64,000 bases of DNA from Megalobrama amblycephala (Eukaryota > Chordata > Actinopteri > Cypriniformes > Xenocyprididae), in NCBI RefSeq assembly GCF_018812025.1, contig NC_063053.1, forward strand, positions 9,432,123-9,496,122, read 5' to 3'. Under the pieces are notes generated by a model. It was not told where the DNA came from, made no database searches, and worked only from the letters and a program-made list of their open reading frames with translations. The position numbers and the translations under genes are program-made. Below, one piece after another: positions 1 through 11,430 of this stretch (positions are counted from its first letter, which is position 1; each line of letters starts with the position of its first letter).

Positions 1-737
1 CATTATGAAAGGCATTAGACAAGGGCAGCCAGTAACGTCTGGATCTGCACAGGTGAATCATCAGACTAGGTAAGCAAGCAAGAACAACAGCGAAAATGGC
101 AGATGGAGCAATAATAACTGACATGATCCATGATAGCATGATATTTTTAGTTATATTTGTAAATTGTCTATCTAAATGTTTCGTTAGCATGTTGCTAATG
201 TACTGTTAAATGAGGTTAAAGTTACCATCGTTTCTTACTGAATTCACGGAGGCAAGAGCCGTCGCTATTTTCATTTTTAAACACTTGCAGTCTGTATAAT
301 GCATAAACACAACTTAATTCTTTATAAATCTCTCCAACAATGTAGCATTAGCCGTTAGCCACGGAGCACAGCCACAAACTCATAGAGAATCAAATATAAA
401 CATCAAAATAAATACTTTACTCACATAATTCGAAGCATGCATACAGCATGCATGACGAACATCTTGTAAAGATCCATTTGAGGGTTATATTAGCTGTGTG
501 AACTTTGTAAATGTGCTGTAATATAATCGAGAGCTCGTGTGGCAGGGAGCATGCGAATTAAAGGGCAGCGCGCTGAAAAAATCAGTGCATAGTTAATGAT
601 GCCCCAAAATAGGCAGTTAAAAAAATTAATTTAAAAAAATCTATGCGGTATTTTGAGCTGAAACTTCACAGACACATTCAGGGGACACCTTAGACTTATA
701 TTACATCTTGTGAAAAAGCATTCTTGGGCACCTTTAA
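1..737 (-). mobile_element. TTAA-flanked non-autonomous element, family A, copy 1 (left end cut)
   Basis: The right end is GGGCACCTTTAA. The sequence matches the complete copy at 17604-18521 along its length, including acgtctggatctg, gactaggtaagcaagcaag, gcatgttgctaatgtactg and the terminal module ttcacagacacattcag. It has no coding capacity. I use the reading that starts AAAGGTGC as plus, so this copy is on the minus strand. Confidence 0.8.
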
Positions 738-879
738 GGTTAATTCATAAATATATTTTCAGTTTTCTTTCGAATTTGAATGTTTTAATTTTTTTAATAT
801 TTTTGTATATATTTTTATAATTATATTTAGTTTTTAATAAAATTTATATCCTTAAATATTTTAAGACGTTACACTACTG

Positions 880-1180
880 TTTAAAAGTCTAATGATGTAA
901 ATGAATAATTTTTTTCAGCAAGGACACATAACTTATCAGACGTTACAGTAAAGACATTTATAATATTACAAAAGATTTCTATTTCTAATAAATTCTGTTC
1001 TTTTATGTGAAAAAATCCTGGGAAAAAATGTATCACGGTTTCCACAAAAACACTGATAATGAAAAGAAATGTTTGTTTAGCAGAAAATTTGAATGATTTC
1101 TGAAGGATCATGTGACACTGAAGACTGGAGTAATGATGCTGAAAATTCAGCTTTACATCACTGGAATAAATTTGATTTTA
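880..1180 (-). repeat. Interspersed repeat, family R, minus-strand copy upstream of stalk exon
   Basis: Reverse-complement blocks include acagtaaagacatttataat, atgtatcacggtttccac and gaaggatcatgtgacactg. The same family occurs on the plus strand at 1910-2060 and 49050-49315. It is non-coding. Confidence 0.75.
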
Positions 1181-1341
1181 AAATATATACAAGAAAACTA
1201 CACTGTGAAACACTGTACTATTTTACTGTATTTCTGAATCATACCTATACTATCTGAATTATACTTTTGAATTATACCTTACATACAAAGCGGTTTGTTT
1301 CTGCACAGCTGACTTTAAATGTCCTGTTTATTTATTTCCAG

Positions 1342-1411
1342 AAATTAGCTGCACGTCTACCGAAGATCCGGGCGGCTCGGGATGCGCCTCACAGCTGCCT
1401 CTGTCCACCAG
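1342..1411 (+). CDS. col13a1: col13a1 stalk exon (likely exon 2): furin-type site and Cys-X-Cys hinge before COL1
   Basis: This 70-bp exon follows a pyrimidine-rich acceptor (tttatttccag) and ends at CCAG before gtatgc. It encodes 23 residues plus the first base of a Gly codon. The protein starts KLAARLPKIRAAR and continues DAPHSCLCPPG. The layout matches the human stretch KLHSRRRREAP followed by CNCPPG, where furin cuts after RRRR. The fish exon keeps only a minimal R-X-X-R site (RAAR, exon residues 10-13, then DAP). The two cysteines at exon residues 19 and 21 match the human C-N-C pair, which lies where interchain disulfides are expected. The frame is open upstream into the intron, so a small ORF beginning at 1267 includes 75 intronic bases that are not coding. 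It is separated from the next exon by about 41 kb. I am confident of the exon and somewhat less of its number. Confidence 0.88.
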
Positions 1412-1909
1412 GTATGCCTGTTTACCCCATTCATCCACAGCCCACTCCTCCTTGATCACAACACACCTGTGACATTGTGCTCCGTTTGTTACTTCTGATA
1501 TGCATTTAAATGTATGTTGCGGTTAAGCCTTTTGAGCTTCCCTTTTGCAAAAAATGCTATTGCCGGCCTGTATGAAGAGATTATATTGTTGCCTCGGCAA
1601 TAGGATAGAGACGTGTACCATGCAAGTACATGAGTGAAAAGATTCTCCTCTCCCCAACCCTTTGCTGTCCACTTGTGCCCTCGGACTGGCATCGCTATGG
1701 TGACAGGTGCAGTCATATTTTCGTGCGCTGTTGGCAGTCATTGGTTTCACTCAACGTTTGAGTGGTTCGTGATGCAAGCCGGAGTGTTGGGATGGCGTCA
1801 TCTGGACGTTCCTGAGTGCAGGGAACAGTCAGCAAGGTTCGCAGAGTACAACTAACAAGTCACATCTGTGTGTTTAACAGGACTAGCCTTGTTCAATATT
1901 CATAACATT

Positions 1910-2060
1910 AGATGAGATATTTTTCCAAGATTCTTTGATGAATAGAAACTTCAAAAGAACAGCATTTATTTGAAATAGAAATCTTTCGTAACATTATAAA
2001 TGTCTTTACTGTCACCTTTGATCTATTTAATTCATCCTTGATGAATAAAAGTATTATTAT
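1910..2060 (+). repeat. Interspersed repeat, family R, plus-strand partial copy downstream of stalk exon
   Basis: It contains gattctttgatgaatagaaa, agaacagcatttatttgaaa and ataaatgtctttactgtcac, the part of the family complementary to 905-1030. A further minus-strand piece of the family (gtgacactaaaaactgaag, gaaaattcagttttgcc) follows at about 2105-2250. Confidence 0.75.
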
Positions 2061-2464
2061 TATGTTATTAACTATATATTATTATTAACTCTTACTTACC
2101 TCATCACGTGACACTAAAAACTGAAGTAATGGCTGCTGAAAATTCAGTTTTGCCTTTTCCATCACAGGAATGAATTACATTTGAAATATATTAAAACAGA
2201 AAAGTTCCTATTACTGTAATGATGTTACTGTTTTTACTGTATTTTGGCACAGATAATAGCAGGTGAGCAGCATAAGAGACTTCTTTCAAAAACTTAAAAT
2301 ATCTTAATTATTCTTTTAAAATGTATATGAGCACGAATTAAAATGACCTACTAGTCCGTCACACTTTTTATAATAACAATGTGGCTTCTTAGCAGCTACA
2401 ATTTTACTTGCTTCCCTAACATAACCTCCAGATGTCAGTCATTAGACAACCTCTTGTGTTATAG

Positions 2465-2466
<2 letters not shown>

Positions 2467-2532
<66 letters not shown>
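2467..2532 (+). repeat. (TG)33 microsatellite
   Basis: An uninterrupted TG dinucleotide run of 66 bases lies 1.06 kb after the stalk exon. It is probably length-variable. Confidence 0.98.
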
Positions 2533-2535
<3 letters not shown>

Positions 2536-3787
2536 TTACACATCTCTGAGAACCAGGCCAGATGGTACAGACATCTCAGTGTTAATTAGGCTAGTCAGTA
2601 CTAGTCATTGTTGTGTTAACTGAGTGGGAAGTGACTTCAGACAGCGTAGTGAAACCAGTTTAAGATGGCCATGTCATGGATAGGCACTTTTGAGCCAGGT
2701 GTGGAGACCGTTTAACAGCAGGCATCCCAGATGATGGTCGTGTTTGTTGTTGTTTGGTCTTTATTGCTGAGCCGTGGGAGAGTGTCTGATCTCGCAATAC
2801 AGACTGCGCTTTTACTTCATTTCAACCGTTTGATGACAACCAGGCAAAAGATCAGCATAGAATGTGTACTTGTTCAGCTGAAATGACTGTAGATACAGTG
2901 CAATAAAAGTACCGTTTGTATATTGTGTATAAATGTGTATAAATACTATCTGTATGTGAGGAAGTGTTCACATATATGTCGTTCTCCATGTCGCCAGCTG
3001 CTGCTTGTCAATCATTCCAGCACGCAGTGTTCAGATGGCTTCCATTCCATTGTTTATTTTGAGTGCTCAGCAGCGGGCAATAGTCTGTGACTCCTTCATC
3101 AAGCGCATGTATATGTATAGCATTGATTTAATGTTTGAGCTAGAGAAGAGGAGTAATAAGTTTTCTGCTTGCAAAGGTATCATTGTTTCAACCCATCAAC
3201 AAAAATAGTTCTTTATTGTACAGTTTGCACCTCCTCTTCCAAGTTCATAAAGAATGCTATGTGTTTGTCATGTGCAGTTCAGCCCAAGGACAGCGTATTA
3301 TTATTCTTGGCTCGGCGTGTTTAAGTGAAGATGATGTGTGGTGTGACTGTCTGTAAGACTACCTGGTGGCTTCATACATAATTTTAATTCTCTCTCATGA
3401 ACTGTTATTAGTCTGAGCCTGTTCCTCTCGCAGCACTGCTACAATCTCAAAACACCTCGCATATGGGCCTGGGGAATGTTTCAACACATCCAAATGAGTT
3501 TATTTTTTCTGATTTTGCAAATCCCAAGGGGCTGCAGAGGTTAAATTCACTCAGCTCGTGTTTAAAAACCCATTTGGCCCATTCGCATTCACTCGGAAAT
3601 TCTCCAAGATTTGTTTTTATGAACAAAGTCAGAGTCAGTTCATACATTCAACTGTTTACCCCCCAGCGCTGCACATTTCAGCACTGAAGCAGTAACAGTG
3701 CCCACATTCTTACTGTGAAGAAAACTAATCACCTTCTCAGAGGCATCTTTACATTGCAGGGATGATGAACAAGCCTGTGTGGATTAG

Positions 3788-5122
3788 AGGGCTGCACAAT
3801 ATTGGAAATTATGATATGTTGTTTTTTTGTGATATACAATGTTCTGTCATGAAACTCTAGATGGCACAGGCTGATAGGTTCTTAACTCAATCTGCTTGCA
3901 ATCACATCATTCTCTATAGGGCACAGCTGATTGGTTCCTGCTGTATCAGTAGCCATTGAGCTCACTGCTCAACCTTCAAATACTTGGTCAGCATTTTGGA
4001 GTAGCAGTTGCAGCACACTTTCAGAAACCCTCCACCCTCCCCAGCTCCACCTGTGCAGATCTGCTATGAGTAATTCATGTACGCTATAATGTACAGCAGC
4101 TGCATGTCTTACTTCCTCACAGCAGCGTGTCGTGTATGTAATGGCAGTAGCAAGTCCTGTACTTGCTCTGCAGCAGCAGCAGCAATAACCAACAGCAGCA
4201 TCAGCGTAGCTGATCTATTCCGCCAAGACCAAACATATCAACACTGTCATATCCTTTACCATGCCAAACACTCCGAGAGTTGTCATGACAGAAATATATT
4301 GCAATATGAAAAAATACAGGACTTTTCACCAGATGATTTGAATAGCTATATTTGGAAAGATTTAATAATTCTAGGATGGTCAGAGTGATTGTGGAGTGCA
4401 TATGCATAGAAAATAAAAGGTTTTTAAAAATGGCATTAACTTTTTTCTTTTTCTTTTTTTCTTTTCTTTTTTTTAGTGTGAACCATCCTTTGATTTGGAA
4501 AAACTTGAAAAAATGGGGCCTTCACGCCTGGGTTTAAGACCAACTCAAACTTCTTTCATAAAGTGGACAGAGTTTTTTAAAAGAATCCTTCCACTTAGGT
4601 CATATTTGCACAGTTTTTAACCCATTTAATATCACTAAAATCATATTTATTATGATGTTATTGTGATTTATTAAATAAAATATTAAACATATAATATATT
4701 GTAATAATACTATTGTATTGTAAAATAAAAAATGTAAGTATTTAATAGTTTATTGTATAACTGTAAAGTTACAATACTAATATTTACATTTTACTTTCTT
4801 CATTTTCAAATGTTAAACAATCTAGCTTTTGTTTTGGCAGTTTCCGAGTGTAATAAATGTTTCAGGGTCAAGTGCGGCACTCTTCATTTACACACTTGCA
4901 GCTTGTGATGCAGTGTTTCAGCAGCTCAGTTCAAAGGAAATGTGCCAAGTTGCTCTGAAACTCTGAAACAAACACTGGATCATGAGCTGCGCACATGCAA
5001 ATTGAACACAGTGTCACATTTCACTCTGAAATCCACCACGCATATAGTTATGTAAGCAAATCACAGCTTTTGAGATTTGAAAAGTCATATCGCAATATCG
5101 ATTTTATTTATTGTGCGGGCCT
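3788..5122. mobile_element. hAT-like element, non-autonomous (about 1.3 kb)
   Basis: The left end AGGGCTGCACAATATTG and the right end cgcaatatcgattttattta then ttgtgcgggccta form a partial inverted repeat (GGCCCGCACAATA against GGGCTGCACAATA). The target duplication is not clear. It contains a CAG-rich patch near 4166-4206 and no intact coding frame. Confidence 0.6.
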
Positions 5123-7900
5123 AGTTATTACAAAATTGGCATTGTTTTAACTATACTTCACCAAAGCATGCCCATATTCATACTCATGTGAAACATTGCT
5201 TTAAGAATGTATGTTCTGATGTTATATTTTTCATTAATTTTAAAGCTTGATATTTTTAACTGTAATGAGAAGCATAGACAGATGCCAACATGGCACTTGA
5301 AGTGAGGATAAACGTGATTTGTACCGACCACAACAGGTTTTGTGTGGTGATTTATTAGCTGCCAAGAGCATGAAACCATTGAAAAAGACATTTAGAAACC
5401 AAACACTCAAACAAACCACTTGAAATTACCATAATACTTTAATAAATATTTAAATACATTTCTGTGTTTGATTTTGTTTACTTTTGTACAATAAACATTT
5501 TTTTTTTTTTTTTGGTTGGTTGGTTGGTTGTTGAGTCGCTGCTTTGTAAAACCAGTTAAGAACCACTGATTTTTAAGTGTTTTAGGTTTATTTTCAGTGT
5601 GCATGTTGCTTAGCTGTGCCCCTTTAAACAGATGTGTATATATAAACATCATTATTAAAAAATGACATCTGCGGCTTATCGTAGATGGCTGCATGTGTGA
5701 CAGTTCTGTTAACAGTGACTGATGCATTGTCGCTATTTAGTCATCAGAGAAAACAAGAACGTAGTATGTATACATAAAGACAGTGATTTATGGCTCTAAA
5801 AAATGTTTTTGGAACGGTGTGTTTATCTGCCCTGGTATGGAAGAGTCACAATGACGTGAAAACCAAATGCACGCTGCTCAAGGTGTGAATGAACTGTGTA
5901 GACAATTGTGGCATGCTGATGGATATGATGCTCTTTGTTCTAGCAGAGATTTGTAAAAATGATCCTAGATGCTATTGCTGCCAACAGCTTTGTCAGTGTA
6001 CAGGAAAACTCCCATGACAGTTAGATTGAATCCAGGCCCAAGCGTCCAGAACGCTCTTGAATCCACACATTGTTTCCCGAGAAGCTGAATGGCACTTTCT
6101 TGGATGTAGTAGTAGGAAACAGAGAAATAGAGAGAGACTGCTGCCACCCTCTTGGCTTCTATGCATCACACACTCACATTGCTCTTATTTCTGAAAAAAA
6201 CAAAAACCAAAGACCCAATTCCCAAAAGGATTTAGTGTCTTTGTGACTAGATTCCGATCCGCAGGCCAGCATTGGTGGCCAGCATTAGTTGTGTCACCAG
6301 GGGTCGTGAGGGATTGGGTAAGAGTGCTATCTTTAAATGTGTGCATCACCGACACTAGTTCGACTGCTTCTCTCTTGGTCTTCAGTTGGATTGTTGTGGC
6401 TGCCATGAAGAGCGGGATGAGGGGTTTCATTGCATGCCCATCTGAGGGGATTAATCACGAGTACAACAGGAAGGGTGAGAGGCTTCTAAAGCCCCAAGCT
6501 TCACTGCAGGAAGTGACATTTGACAGTATACCTGGATGCGGTCCGAAGAGAAGCCATATCTAGCGCGTGTAACTGGAGCTTGACTCCGGGAACTTTATGT
6601 ATGACATATTTGCCATATTTAACATCCTCATCATCCCTAAAAGTACAACACAGTAACACAGCCAAGTGGAAAAGTGTTCAGAGGTTAATTGAGTTCTCAG
6701 TTACACTTTAATTAAGTACTCAAATGTCTTCCGAATATGACTTAATAGAAATAAAAATACACGTATTAGGCAATTGTCGACAAACAGATGTATAGCATAG
6801 CTCTGGGTGAATGTGATGAGAAATATTTGAGACTTTTGATTGTAGATTTTGGTGTTATCTGAGCAAACCTCTTCAGCAAAAGTCTCTATTTGCTCCACAT
6901 TTGATCTCATTTCTGTCAAGGAGAAACAACTAAGATATTAAAGAGATATAATTTGTGGAAGAAACTGTTCACAACTCAAAAACAAACCTAAATAGATTGG
7001 TCAAATATTGACATGTTTATTGTAACTAAGTGCTGTAGCTAGAATTGTCGTGATACCAAAATTTCAGTCAGTAACAATACCAGTAAAATTTCACAGTTCT
7101 CAGTACCATAACGGAAACTATTATTTCATTAACTATTTGAAAATGTAAATAAATAAATCAAATGAGTTATTATAAATGTTAATAATAATTCTAAGTAATA
7201 GGGCTGGGTATTGACACAATTTTCATGATTCGATTCGATTTCTATTCACATGCTTGCGATTCGATTCTAATTTCAGTTTGAGAAGGAAAAAAAATCTTTC
7301 AACTAATGCTGTAAACTACACATGGGAGTCAGTTGCTACTACATTACTATAATATTGAAGGTTAAAATTTAACTTATTTATATACAAACACTTAAATTAC
7401 AAGAATCGATATCGGTTCGTAAAAATGAGAATCGATTAAAATCGAGAAATCAATATTTTTACCTAGGGCTGGACGATTATGGCCTAAAATCAAAATCTCG
7501 ATTAATTGAACATTTTACCTCGATTACGATTAATGAACGATTATTTTGTTTCTGTGGGTTTTTTTTTTTTTTTTGCCCTCATAGTTAACTGACAAGGTTT
7601 GTAGGCTACTGTAAATATGCTTGACTATTATTATATTTTTTCCTATTGAAAGAGCGATCTGACAAACAGTAGCTGCACAAAACGTGAAGATCGCGCGCAC
7701 AGAGAGGAACGCAGATACGAGTTGTCAGCGCTGTCCTGTGATTTATCACTAAAGTAGCTTAGAAACTCAAAACTAATTAAAGCATTTATTTTTCTACTTT
7801 TGAAGGAACTATTAACAACCCACAGCTTCACAGTTAATAGAGAGACAGCATGACTAATTCACACGTAATCGCTCTCATTACGCACTGGTACTGTGCTATC

Positions 7901-9326
7901 CAGGGCTGGACTGGGACAAAAAAATGGCCCTGGCATTTTTGCTCAGACCGGCCCACCACAATCGGTCGGACACCACCCACCAGAGTATTACAATTAATTG
8001 GTAGAGTTATTAAAAGTACACTTAGTAAGAGTAGGATTTCTAGATAGACAATGTGCTCCATGATATAAAAGCTAGTTAACCCTTAGAACGTGGATGTAGA
8101 ATACTGATAATTCTATAAAGAATTAAAAAAAAAAAAAAAATTCCAATGAAACAGACAGCAGAAAAACTATAATTTACAATTACAAATATACTTTGTTTTA
8201 AAGAGCACAAACCCCTGTTTAAGTGTCAAACATTTACCTCTCATTGTTTAGATACTCCCCATTAAAAACAATGAAAAAGAAAACTATACTACCAAATTAC
8301 TCACAAAAAACGTCCTAATAAAATGATATTCATGTTATTCACTTGCCATAAACAACCAAGTGTTCATACCAGAGTAATAGGGTACAAGAGCTACAAAACA
8401 TAACTTTTTATAGCTGAAAAGTGAGATCTAGTAGACCATTATCACGACTAACAGCTATAAATAGACACCTATAGTCTCGTTGTGAAATAAACACATCGTC
8501 AGTAATATTACATTATAATAATAACCTGAATTTTTTTTTTTTTTGAAAAATCAAATTGCATCATTTCAGGTTTTTCTATAAGAAAGGCCGTTACTGCATA
8601 AGTGAACTCTGATAGCTACAAGGGCACTGCTAACTACAAAAAAAATAACTTTTGCTGTGCTATTTGACTTTAGTTGACTGAGTGACCACTGCAGTAGGTG
8701 ACAGTCTGACTTTATAATAACGACGACGATTATGTTGTCTTATAATATTCATTCATTTAAGCATCATCGTCGTCGTCGTCGCATCATGAGTCCCTCGCTG
8801 TTAATCATGTAACTACCCTGCTTACCGCTTCTATTATACTCTCCTGCTTACTCTGTCCCTCATTGGCTTCACTGTCAGACACCTGCTGCTCCTCTGCCTT
8901 ACAGGTGTCTCCTCCATGTTCTTCTATGTTCACCTGTTTTTGCACGTCAGGTACTGTAGGTTTGGAAACTGAAGCTACAGTAACCGCACTAAACATGCCA
9001 GTAATTTTTGCACGTTGAGGCATCAACCTCTAAATTTTTTGATTTTTTTTGCCCGCAACTTCTCCGCACCCCCCTTGCACTTGCGCTTTTGTTTCTCCAT
9101 CCTCCTAATCCAAAAATGTTCTGGCGAAACAGAGGGGACGGGCTGGAGTCTGTTAAGAGATGTGATTGGGCCAGCCCAGTGTCAGTATGGAAAATGAACC
9201 AATGGGCCGCTGTCCCTGCTTTATGGGCCGGTCGTTGGCCAATTTTTATGTTTATTAAAAAAAGCCCTCAAGTGCGTCGGCCCACCGGGCATTTGCCCGG
9301 TATGCCAGATTACCAGTCCAGGCCTG
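7901..9326 (-). mobile_element. hAT element, innermost layer, with transposase-like remnant
   Basis: An exact 8-bp duplication GTGCTATC flanks it (7893-7900 and 9327-9334). The ends CAGGGCTGGACTGG and CCAGTCCAGGCCTG are inverted repeats, and the CAGG start is typical of hAT. A 73-codon minus-strand frame (8805-9026) begins MPQRAKITGMFSAV and is rich in Glu, Gln and Ser. It could be the N-terminal remnant of a transposase, but no zinc finger or catalytic part is present. Confidence 0.85.
8764..8781 (+). repeat. Short (CGT) trinucleotide tract
   Basis: tcatcgtcgtcgtcgtcgtc gives about five CGT units inside the inner hAT element. Confidence 0.85.
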
Positions 9327-11344
9327 GTGCTATCTGATTTACAACGAGCAGATAGTGACTAACTGCTGATAGTGAGCTGAGTGTTCATGCCATAATGCAG
9401 CTGCGCGAACGCGGTAGCTCGATATAATACATCTAATCGCTTGAATGTCCAAACCATAAAATAAATACAACTGACAAAGTTTAGGGAAGACGCAAGGCTC
9501 ACCGCTCGCGCGCACCATCACTATGTGTTGAACCGGCGTTCACCTCCGTGTTTTGCTTTTATGCCACTGACTAGACGGGGCAGAGTCACGTGCTATGTTT
9601 TTAAAGGGGAAGGATTAAAAAACCAAAATAACCGACATGGGAAAATTACGTCGGTTAGAGGTTCTGAATTTCGGTTTCGATTACTTTTCTATTAATCGTC
9701 CAGCCCTATTTTATCCAGCCCTACTAAGTAAATGATACATTATAACATTGGCATATAGAATTCACAGCCAGGTCTATTTTGACGTCAGACTTTTTTTGTC
9801 CTGTTCATTGCTATGGTTATCATAGTTGATCATTGACAATTTAGGATTCAATCATGCATTTAAATACAGAGGTCACTCCCACACCTTTGCATTGTGCACT
9901 TGGTAGGATAATAGTACATTTATTGTATTTAAAATATTTCATATACAGATAGCAAGCAAATCAAACCCTTTTAGTCACTGAAGCTGTCAGCACAAGCTAA
10001 CTCTTGCAAAAACTCCCGAAAATTCATTTTGATCTGCACTGAGTGGATTCTGACTAACTTTAACACCTAGATTGGTCACTGTGTTCAACACTCAACAGAT
10101 TTCTGTGATTGGCTACAGTGATCAACACTTCAAAAACACCTGGTAAATAGAAACATTTGACACTCTTTACAGAGCACTCACACAAATGGAATGTCTGAAA
10201 GCAGCCACTCATCAGCGGGTAACGAATGTCCTCAATACCACCGGAATTGCAGAAAGGATGGTATCTTCACATTTTTTATATTTCAGTATCGAATTGGTTC
10301 TGAAGTAAAGCTAGTCTGCAGAGCTAGTCTTAGGATTGTTTGTCTTTGCTGAAAGCGAAAATGCTTCGTGACACAGAAACACAAACAATCAGAACAGGTT
10401 AAATGTGTAGGTAAATGTATAGCAGGATTTTGGACCAATGAGATTTCACTGTGGGCGGAGCTAACCAAAGAAATAGAAAATGGACAAATTTGGGATGAAA
10501 TGACTTGTTGCTTTATTGTGTCACACTTGTTAGAATACAGTGTTATGTTCTGGTATTATGGCTGTTGGATATGGCACACATTGTCAGAGCGTCTCCAGAG
10601 CTCCCACAGGGACAGGGTGCACACAGCACATGGCATTCTGGGCACTCAGAGAATGCCCAGTGCATTGCCTGCTGACAGACCAGTGCAGACCCCCAGGACT
10701 GGATCAAAGAGCACTGCGGTGTGTGTTGGTAAGAGAGAGAAATACACAGAAAGATTAGCAGCAACCTTAAAGTAGCTACGTTTTGCGTGCTCAGATTAAC
10801 CCAATACATTAAAACCAGTTGATACTATCATTTGAACAGCACAAGAGAAGAAGGAAAGGAGAAACGCTGTAGCATGTCCTTAATGCTCTTGTAAACAAGA
10901 GGCTTCTTCTGATCCTCACAGCAGGGTCAGGTGAAAGGGTCGTGCTGCTGGTTATTTAAGGAGTTCCAAGTTCACCTTGACATGTCTGCTGACAGGAAGA
11001 GGGGCTTTTGGATCTTGTTTCCTCACCCGTGATTACTTTACACTGCAGCTGCCAGAGAGCAGTCTTACTCGGGAGAGGTGTAGTCTGTGAGTCATGACCG
11101 ACACAGACGAGAGATCTTCAGATGGACAGAAAGAGTGTAAGGGAAGCAGAGAGGATGAGACTATGAGAGAATTGGCTTGAATTCATATAAGTGACTCTGA
11201 TTTGAGTTATTTGATTTATCGATAAAAGGGAATTCAGAATTATTAATCTATTTTTATATGTGTGTGTGTAAATAAAATGATGGTGATTTGTATGTTAACA
11301 AATGATGATGAGTTTGTCTGTTTCGGATCATTAAAAATATGGCC

Positions 11345-11430
11345 CCACTTTATATTAAGTGTCTTTAACTACAATGTATTAACATTTAAATTGATCATTA
11401 GATACAATGTACTTGTATTTACTTGTACAT
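11345..11430. repeat. MITE end fragment (same family as 45824-46173)
   Basis: cactttatattaagtgtctt followed by taactacaatgtattaacat matches the left end of the complete copy. No right end was seen. Confidence 0.5.

Larger units (their letters stand above)
1..1341 (+). other. End of the intron upstream of the stalk exon
   Basis: There is no coding signal here. The first 737 bases are part of a TTAA-type mobile element and about 880-1180 is an interspersed repeat on the minus strand. The stretch between them (738-880) is AT-rich and featureless. The last 40 bases supply the acceptor of the stalk exon. Confidence 0.7.
7464..9708. mobile_element. hAT-like element, middle layer of the nest
   Basis: The ends TAGGGCTGGACGATTA and TAATCGTCCAGCCCTA are inverted repeats. 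The flanking octamers are similar but not identical (tttttacc and ttttatcc), consistent with an aged target duplication. It is interrupted by the inner element. Its remaining sequence is non-coding as far as can be seen. Confidence 0.78.
7199..9723. mobile_element. hAT-like element, outermost of a three-layer nest
   Basis: An exact 8-bp direct repeat CTAAGTAA flanks it (7191-7198 and 9724-9731), as expected for hAT elements. The ends are TAGGGCTGGGTATTG and the reverse TTATCCAGCCCTA. Its own sequence is only about 265 bases on the left and 15 on the right of the inserted element. It has no transposase. Confidence 0.85.

Noticed and set aside
1267..1341. Apparent ATG start upstream of the stalk exon
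   Set aside because: The frame is open by chance through the intron; a splice acceptor at 1341 and the phase-0 entry of the exon explain the sequence better than a start codon here.
4077..4388. 103-codon frame with a CAG/Ala-Ser-rich stretch
   Set aside because: It lies inside a hAT-like element and follows its CAG-rich patch; it lacks transposase motifs.
6185..6563. Overlapping 81- and 106-codon open frames on opposite strands
   Set aside because: Both strands are open in the same patch, which points to base composition; neither product is recognisable.
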